DNA from: Paenibacillaceae bacterium
GTDB taxonomy: Bacteria > Bacillota > Clostridia > Lachnospirales > Lachnospiraceae
DNA length: 64,000 nt
Direction of reading: 5' to 3'
Assembly: GCA_015057705.1 (NCBI GenBank)
Contig: SVDU01000003.1
Coordinates: forward strand, 62,001 to 126,000
Made by a program: the position numbers and the translations under genes. Every line of letters starts with the position of its first letter. Positions within the stretch are counted from its first letter, which is position 1. Below the pieces are notes generated by a model. It did not search any database. It worked only from the letters and a program-made list of their open reading frames with translations, and was not told the origin of the DNA. Positions 60,620 to 64,000 of the stretch are shown here, one piece after another.

Positions 60620-61708
60620 ATGGGAAGCAGAATGCCGGTACATATGGATGGTACCTTTATTTACGATATCGTGATGGAAACTTCGTTTGATGGGCTGAAA
60701 GAAGAACTTGGTAAAATGAACTTAGGGGAGCGTAAAGTTTGTATTGTTACAGATACCAACGTTGCTCCTCTTTATCTGAATGAAGTTGAGCACATTATTT
60801 CCAGTTGCTTTCAAAAAACAGAACATTTTATTTTCCCAGCAGGAGAAGAACATAAAAATCTGAACACAGTAAGGGATTTATACGAAACACTTATCATGAA
60901 GCAGTTTGACAGACACGATTATCTGCTGGCATTAGGCGGCGGAGTTGTGGGTGATCTTTGTGGCTTTGCAGCCGCCACTTATCTCAGAGGAATTTCCTTT
61001 ATACAGGTTCCTACCACCCTGCTTTCTCAGGTTGATTCTAGCATTGGCGGAAAAACAGGTGTTGATTTCGATGCTTATAAAAACATGGTTGGTGCATTTC
61101 ATATGCCAAAGCTGGTTTATACCAATGTAGCTTCCTTAAAATCATTATCAGAGGAGCAGTTTTCTTCCGGAATGGGAGAGGTTATTAAGCATGGTCTGAT
61201 CAAGGATGCTACCTATTACCAGTGGCTGACAGAACATGGTAATGAGATACAAAACCGCAATCTTGATATTTTAAGTGAGATGGTGACTGTCAGCAATCGG
61301 ATCAAGCGGGATGTGGTTGAAAAAGATCCTACTGAACAGGGAGACCGGGCACTTTTGAATCTGGGACATACATTGGGACATGCAATTGAGAAACTCTCTC
61401 ATTTCAGCCTTTTGCATGGCCATTGCGTTGGTCTTGGATGTATAGCCGCTATGGCTGTCTCCGTGAAACGGGGTTTTCTCCACGAGGGTCAAATTCCAGC
61501 ACTGTTAGATGTTATGAAGCTGTATCATATGCCGGTTACTGTATCTGGTTTGTCCCCAGCTGAAATAGTAAAGACTACAAAGAGTGATAAAAAAATGGAT
61601 TCGGGGACCATACGCTTCATTTTATTGGAGCAGATTGGCAAAGCCTTTGTTGATAAGACCGTTACTGATGAGGAAATGGCACAAGGGCTGTCTCAAATTT
61701 TAATCTAA
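60620..61708 (+). CDS. aroB: 3-dehydroquinate synthase
   Basis: A 362-residue NAD- and metal-dependent enzyme of the shikimate pathway. Motifs: DYLLALGGGVVGDLCGFAAA (quoted from about residue 95), VPTTLLSQVDSSIGGKTGVD and NLGHTLGHAIE, which supply NAD and zinc ligands. ATG 60620 has GGAGG 9 nt ahead; the longer frame from 60572 begins inside the tandem repeat. No other aro gene is nearby. The repeat island directly upstream may contain or disturb its promoter. Confidence 0.95.
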   Translation: MGSRMPVHMDGTFIYDIVMETSFDGLKEELGKMNLGERKVCIVTDTNVAPLYLNEVEHIISSCFQKTEHFIFPAGEEHKNLNTVRDLYETLIMKQFDRHDYLLALGGGVVGDLCGFAAATYLRGISFIQVPTTLLSQVDSSIGGKTGVDFDAYKNMVGAFHMPKLVYTNVASLKSLSEEQFSSGMGEVIKHGLIKDATYYQWLTEHGNEIQNRNLDILSEMVTVSNRIKRDVVEKDPTEQGDRALLNLGHTLGHAIEKLSHFSLLHGHCVGLGCIAAMAVSVKRGFLHEGQIPALLDVMKLYHMPVTVSGLSPAEIVKTTKSDKKMDSGTIRFILLEQIGKAFVDKTVTDEEMAQGLSQILI

Positions 61709-61717
61709 GGAGAACTC

Positions 61718-62236
61718 ATGAAACAAAAAACAAATTTAATCATTGGAATGTTCATTGGCTTTTTTTGTGCCATAGGATTAGATCAATGGACGAAATTACT
61801 TGCAGTCAGACATTTAATGGGACAGAAACCCTATTCCGTTTGGAACGGAGTGTTTGAATTATACTATTCTGAAAACCGTGGAGCTGCGTTTGGCATGCTG
61901 CAGGGAAAACAGTTCTTTTTTCTTTTGATTGCAGTACTGGTGCTGGGCTGTGCCGTTTATAGCATTAGCCGGATGCCTGCCACAAAAAAATACATTCCAT
62001 TACACCTGGTTGCCATGTTTTTATCAGCAGGTGCAGTGGGAAATATGATTGACCGGTTCACCAGAGGTTATGTGGTAGACTTTTTGTATTTTAAATTAAT
62101 TGATTTTCCTATTTTTAATGTGGCTGACTGTTATGTTACGGTTTCCATGTTCATTTTTCTGCTATTATTTTTATTTTATTATAAAGAAGAAGACTTACAA
62201 TGCCTGTCTTTTCGTAAAAAGGAGGAACAGGCTTGA
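61718..62236 (+). CDS. lspA: Lipoprotein signal peptidase (signal peptidase II)
   Basis: A 172-residue membrane aspartyl protease that cleaves prolipoproteins before the lipidated cysteine. Four hydrophobic segments are present; the catalytic aspartates are Asp112 (GNMIDRFTRGYV) and Asp137 (FNVADCYVTV). ENRGAAFGML is also conserved. It would process the lipoproteins seen here (LivJ, the DUF3048 protein, the carboxypeptidase). It overlaps rluD by 4 nt, the standard lspA-rluD arrangement. Confidence 0.96.
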   Translation: MKQKTNLIIGMFIGFFCAIGLDQWTKLLAVRHLMGQKPYSVWNGVFELYYSENRGAAFGMLQGKQFFFLLIAVLVLGCAVYSISRMPATKKYIPLHLVAMFLSAGAVGNMIDRFTRGYVVDFLYFKLIDFPIFNVADCYVTVSMFIFLLLFLFYYKEEDLQCLSFRKKEEQA

Positions 62237-63147
62237 ATCAGGAATATTTTGTAGAAGCGGGCGAATCAGCAATCCGCATTGACCGGTATCTAAGCGAGCG
62301 AAACCAGGACATATCCCGGTCTTATTTACAAAAGCTTTTAAAGGATGAAAAAGTTCTGGTAGATGGTAAACCAGTAAAAAGCAATTATAAAGTAAGTGCC
62401 GGAGATAAAATTCAGCTAACCATTCCGGATGCGGTTGAACTGGAGATTGAAGCAGAGGAAATGGATCTGGACATTCTTTATGAAGATAAAGATATTATTC
62501 TTATAAATAAACCTAAGGGCATGGTGGTTCACCCGGCTGCCGGACATTTTAGCGGTACGCTGGTAAATGCTCTGATGGCTCATTGCCGTGATGATTTGTC
62601 AGGAATTAATGGAGTCATGCGTCCGGGTATCGTTCACCGCATTGATATGGATACCACAGGCGTTTTAATTGTGTGCAAAAATGACAACTCTCACAATTCC
62701 ATCGCACAGCAGTTAAAAGACCACTCCATTACAAGAAAGTATTATGCAATTGTCCATGGTGTGCTAAAGGAAGAGGAAGGCACTGTTTCTGCCCCCATCG
62801 GACGCCATCCCGTTGACCGGAAAAAGATGAGCGTGAATGAAAAAAACGGAAGAGAAGCAACTACCCATTTTCGTGTTCTGGAACGCTTTAAACAGTTTAC
62901 CTATGTGGAATGCCAGCTGGAAACGGGGCGTACCCACCAGATCCGCGTTCATATGGCCAGTATCGGTCATCCGCTTTTAGGAGATGTTGTTTATGGTCCC
63001 TCAAAAAGTCCCTACAAATTAACGGGTCAGACTCTTCATGCAGGAGTATTGGGGATTGTACACCCCACCACAGGGGAATATATGGAGTTTCATGCACCAT
63101 TACCAGATTATTTTGAAGATTTATTGAGAAAATTACGTGCCACCTAG
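62233..63147 (+). CDS. RluA-family pseudouridine synthase (RluD-like)
   Basis: A 304-residue enzyme with an N-terminal S4 RNA-binding domain (RIDRYLSERNQDISRSYLQK) and a pseudouridine synthase domain; the catalytic aspartate is Asp138 in HRIDMDTTGV. It modifies uridines, probably in 23S rRNA, though the exact site cannot be told. The start is TTG 62233, 7 nt after GGAGG and overlapping the lspA stop. The stop codon lies within the terminator stem. Confidence 0.93.
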   Translation: MNQEYFVEAGESAIRIDRYLSERNQDISRSYLQKLLKDEKVLVDGKPVKSNYKVSAGDKIQLTIPDAVELEIEAEEMDLDILYEDKDIILINKPKGMVVHPAAGHFSGTLVNALMAHCRDDLSGINGVMRPGIVHRIDMDTTGVLIVCKNDNSHNSIAQQLKDHSITRKYYAIVHGVLKEEEGTVSAPIGRHPVDRKKMSVNEKNGREATTHFRVLERFKQFTYVECQLETGRTHQIRVHMASIGHPLLGDVVYGPSKSPYKLTGQTLHAGVLGIVHPTTGEYMEFHAPLPDYFEDLLRKLRAT

Positions 63148-63171
63148 ATCATTAGATCCAGGTGGTTTTTT
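63140..63171 (+). terminator. Rho-independent terminator of lspA-rluD
   Basis: CCACCT-A-GATC (63140-63150) pairs with GATC-C-AGGTGG (63155-63165), loop ATTA, followed by TTTTTT. The stem overlaps the last codons of the pseudouridine synthase gene. Confidence 0.88.
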
Positions 63172-63267
63172 ATTTGGATAATAACTGTTAAATATGGATA
63201 AAATATGGATTTTTCAGAAATTTTGTTGTATAATAGTATTATAAGATAACTGGAAGGAGTGATCGAT

Positions 63268-63909
63268 ATGAGTGAAAACTTAGTGATTGCGATTGGAAGG
63301 CAGTGCGGAAGTTCTGGTAAGGTTATTGGAGAGAAAGTGGCGGCCGCCCTTGGTATTAAATGCTATGATAAGGAGTTACTGGCACTGGCTGCCAAGAATA
63401 GTGGTTTATGTGAGGAATTATTTCAAAGCCATGATGAAAAGCCAACCAATAGCTTTTTATATTCTCTGGTTATGGATACATATAATGTTGGATTAACAAG
63501 TTCCGGTTATATGGATATGCCTATAAATCACAAGATTTTTCTGGCGCAGTTTGATACGATTAAGAAGCTGGCAGAAGAAGAATCCTGTGTTATTGTTGGA
63601 AGATGTGCGGACTATGCATTGGCAGATGATCCAAATCTTGTTTCTGTATTTATTACAGCAGATGACAAAGATAAGATACAGTCCTTAAAAGAGCTGTACC
63701 AGATTGATGACGCAAAGGCAAAGGAAGTAATGGTTAAGACAGATAAAAAGCGTTCCAGTTACTATAACTACTATTCCAATAAAAAGTGGGGAGATGTGAG
63801 AAGCTACGATTTATGTATTAACCGCAGCCCTATTGGTGTGGATGGTGCAGTAGATATGATACTGAAGTATATTGAAGTAAAAGATAAGGGAAAAAACCAA
63901 CAGAAGTAA
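63268..63909 (+). CDS. Cytidylate kinase-like family protein
   Basis: A 213-residue P-loop kinase-like protein. The N-terminal VIAIGRQCGSSGKVIGEKVA replaces a canonical Walker A, and the LID-like segment KRSSYYNYYSNKKWGDV carries the basic residues typical of this clostridial family. It is distinct from the true cytidylate kinase Cmk, and the substrate is unknown. AAGGAG lies 8 nt before ATG 63268; a GTG at 63259 is inside that site. Confidence 0.85.
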   Translation: MSENLVIAIGRQCGSSGKVIGEKVAAALGIKCYDKELLALAAKNSGLCEELFQSHDEKPTNSFLYSLVMDTYNVGLTSSGYMDMPINHKIFLAQFDTIKKLAEEESCVIVGRCADYALADDPNLVSVFITADDKDKIQSLKELYQIDDAKAKEVMVKTDKKRSSYYNYYSNKKWGDVRSYDLCINRSPIGVDGAVDMILKYIEVKDKGKNQQK

Positions 63910-63923
63910 ATAGATTTTAAAAG

Positions 63924-63954
63924 CGGACATTTCTTGGATCAGGGGAAATGTCCG
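63924..63954 (+). terminator. Hairpin after the cytidylate kinase-like gene
   Basis: CGGACATTTC (63924-63933) pairs perfectly with GAAATGTCCG (63945-63954), 11-nt loop. There is no T-run after it, so it could be a weak terminator or a stabilising 3' hairpin. Confidence 0.6.
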
Positions 63955-63983
63955 TTGACATTTACTCATGAATGTGATAATGT
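63955..63983 (+). promoter_or_regulatory. Candidate promoter for a gene beyond the window
   Basis: TTGACA (63955-63960) abuts the preceding hairpin. The best -10 is TAATGT (63978-63983, 17-nt spacer) or GATAAT (63976-63981, 15-nt spacer). Confidence 0.5.
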
Positions 63984-64000
63984 TTGAATATACAAAATAA

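Noticed and set aside
60401-60674. Overlapping open frames on both strands encoding repeat peptides
   Set aside because: They exist because the 51-bp tandem repeat has a length divisible by three and no stops. There is no good ribosome binding site or domain, and the frames run into aroB or the sepF spacer.

Overview
This 64 kb window looks like core chromosome of a spore-forming, Gram-positive anaerobe of the Lachnospiraceae (Clostridia). The evidence is low-to-moderate GC, AGGAGG-type ribosome binding sites, frequent GTG/TTG starts, consensus sigma-A promoters (TTGACA-N17-TATAAT), sporulation genes (spoIVA, yqfC, yqfD), and the clostridial gene orders rpsP-khpA-rimM-trmD-rplS, miaB-mutS-mutL-miaA and radC-mreCD-pbp2-minCDE-rodA-mgsA. 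Nearly every gene is on the + strand; only the PRPP synthetase gene (6019-7197) is reversed. I see no tRNA or rRNA genes, no CRISPR array, no prophage and no transposase.

Layout. 1-5955: tail of ffh, then ribosome, tRNA and secretion genes (rpsP, khpA, rimM, trmD, rplS, lepB, rbgA, rnhB, yraN, pgeF). 6019-11757: divergent prs, then DUF512-der-plsY-gpsA. 11897-16666: a complete branched-chain amino-acid ABC transporter (livJHMGF), placed between gpsA and spoIVA. 16900-24758: spoIVA, a beta-CASP nuclease, rnhA, an LprI-domain protein, a 49-residue membrane protein, alaS and rpsU. 24889-31170: yqfC-yqfD-phoH-ybeY, a DUF3048 lipoprotein, a MurJ/SpoVB-type flippase and a small membrane protein. 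31239-37002: two flavoproteins, then proB, DUF896, 5-formyl-THF cyclo-ligase and proA. 37022-38840: an Lsa-like ABC-F gene behind a roughly 270-nt structured leader with a three-codon upstream ORF. 38970-47311: miaB-mutS-mutL-miaA and a PLP enzyme. 47402-57044: radC, cell-shape and division genes (mreC, mreD, PBP2, minCDE, rodA), mgsA and a D,D-carboxypeptidase. 57134-63909: a P-loop protein, an HlyD-like protein, yggS, sepF, a repeat island, aroB, lspA, rluD and a cytidylate-kinase-like protein.

Most of the window is housekeeping and I did not find an obvious new multi-gene system. The points most worth a second look are the attenuator-like leader of the ABC-F gene, a 43-bp near-perfect palindrome inside the mutL linker, a two-part repeat island between sepF and aroB, a methylglyoxal synthase with Glu where the catalytic Asp is expected, an atypical PRPP synthetase, a long insertion in PBP2, and genes absent from familiar neighbourhoods (mreB, hfq, pgpH). 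Start codons were reassigned where a Shine-Dalgarno sequence pointed to a better site than the longest frame.
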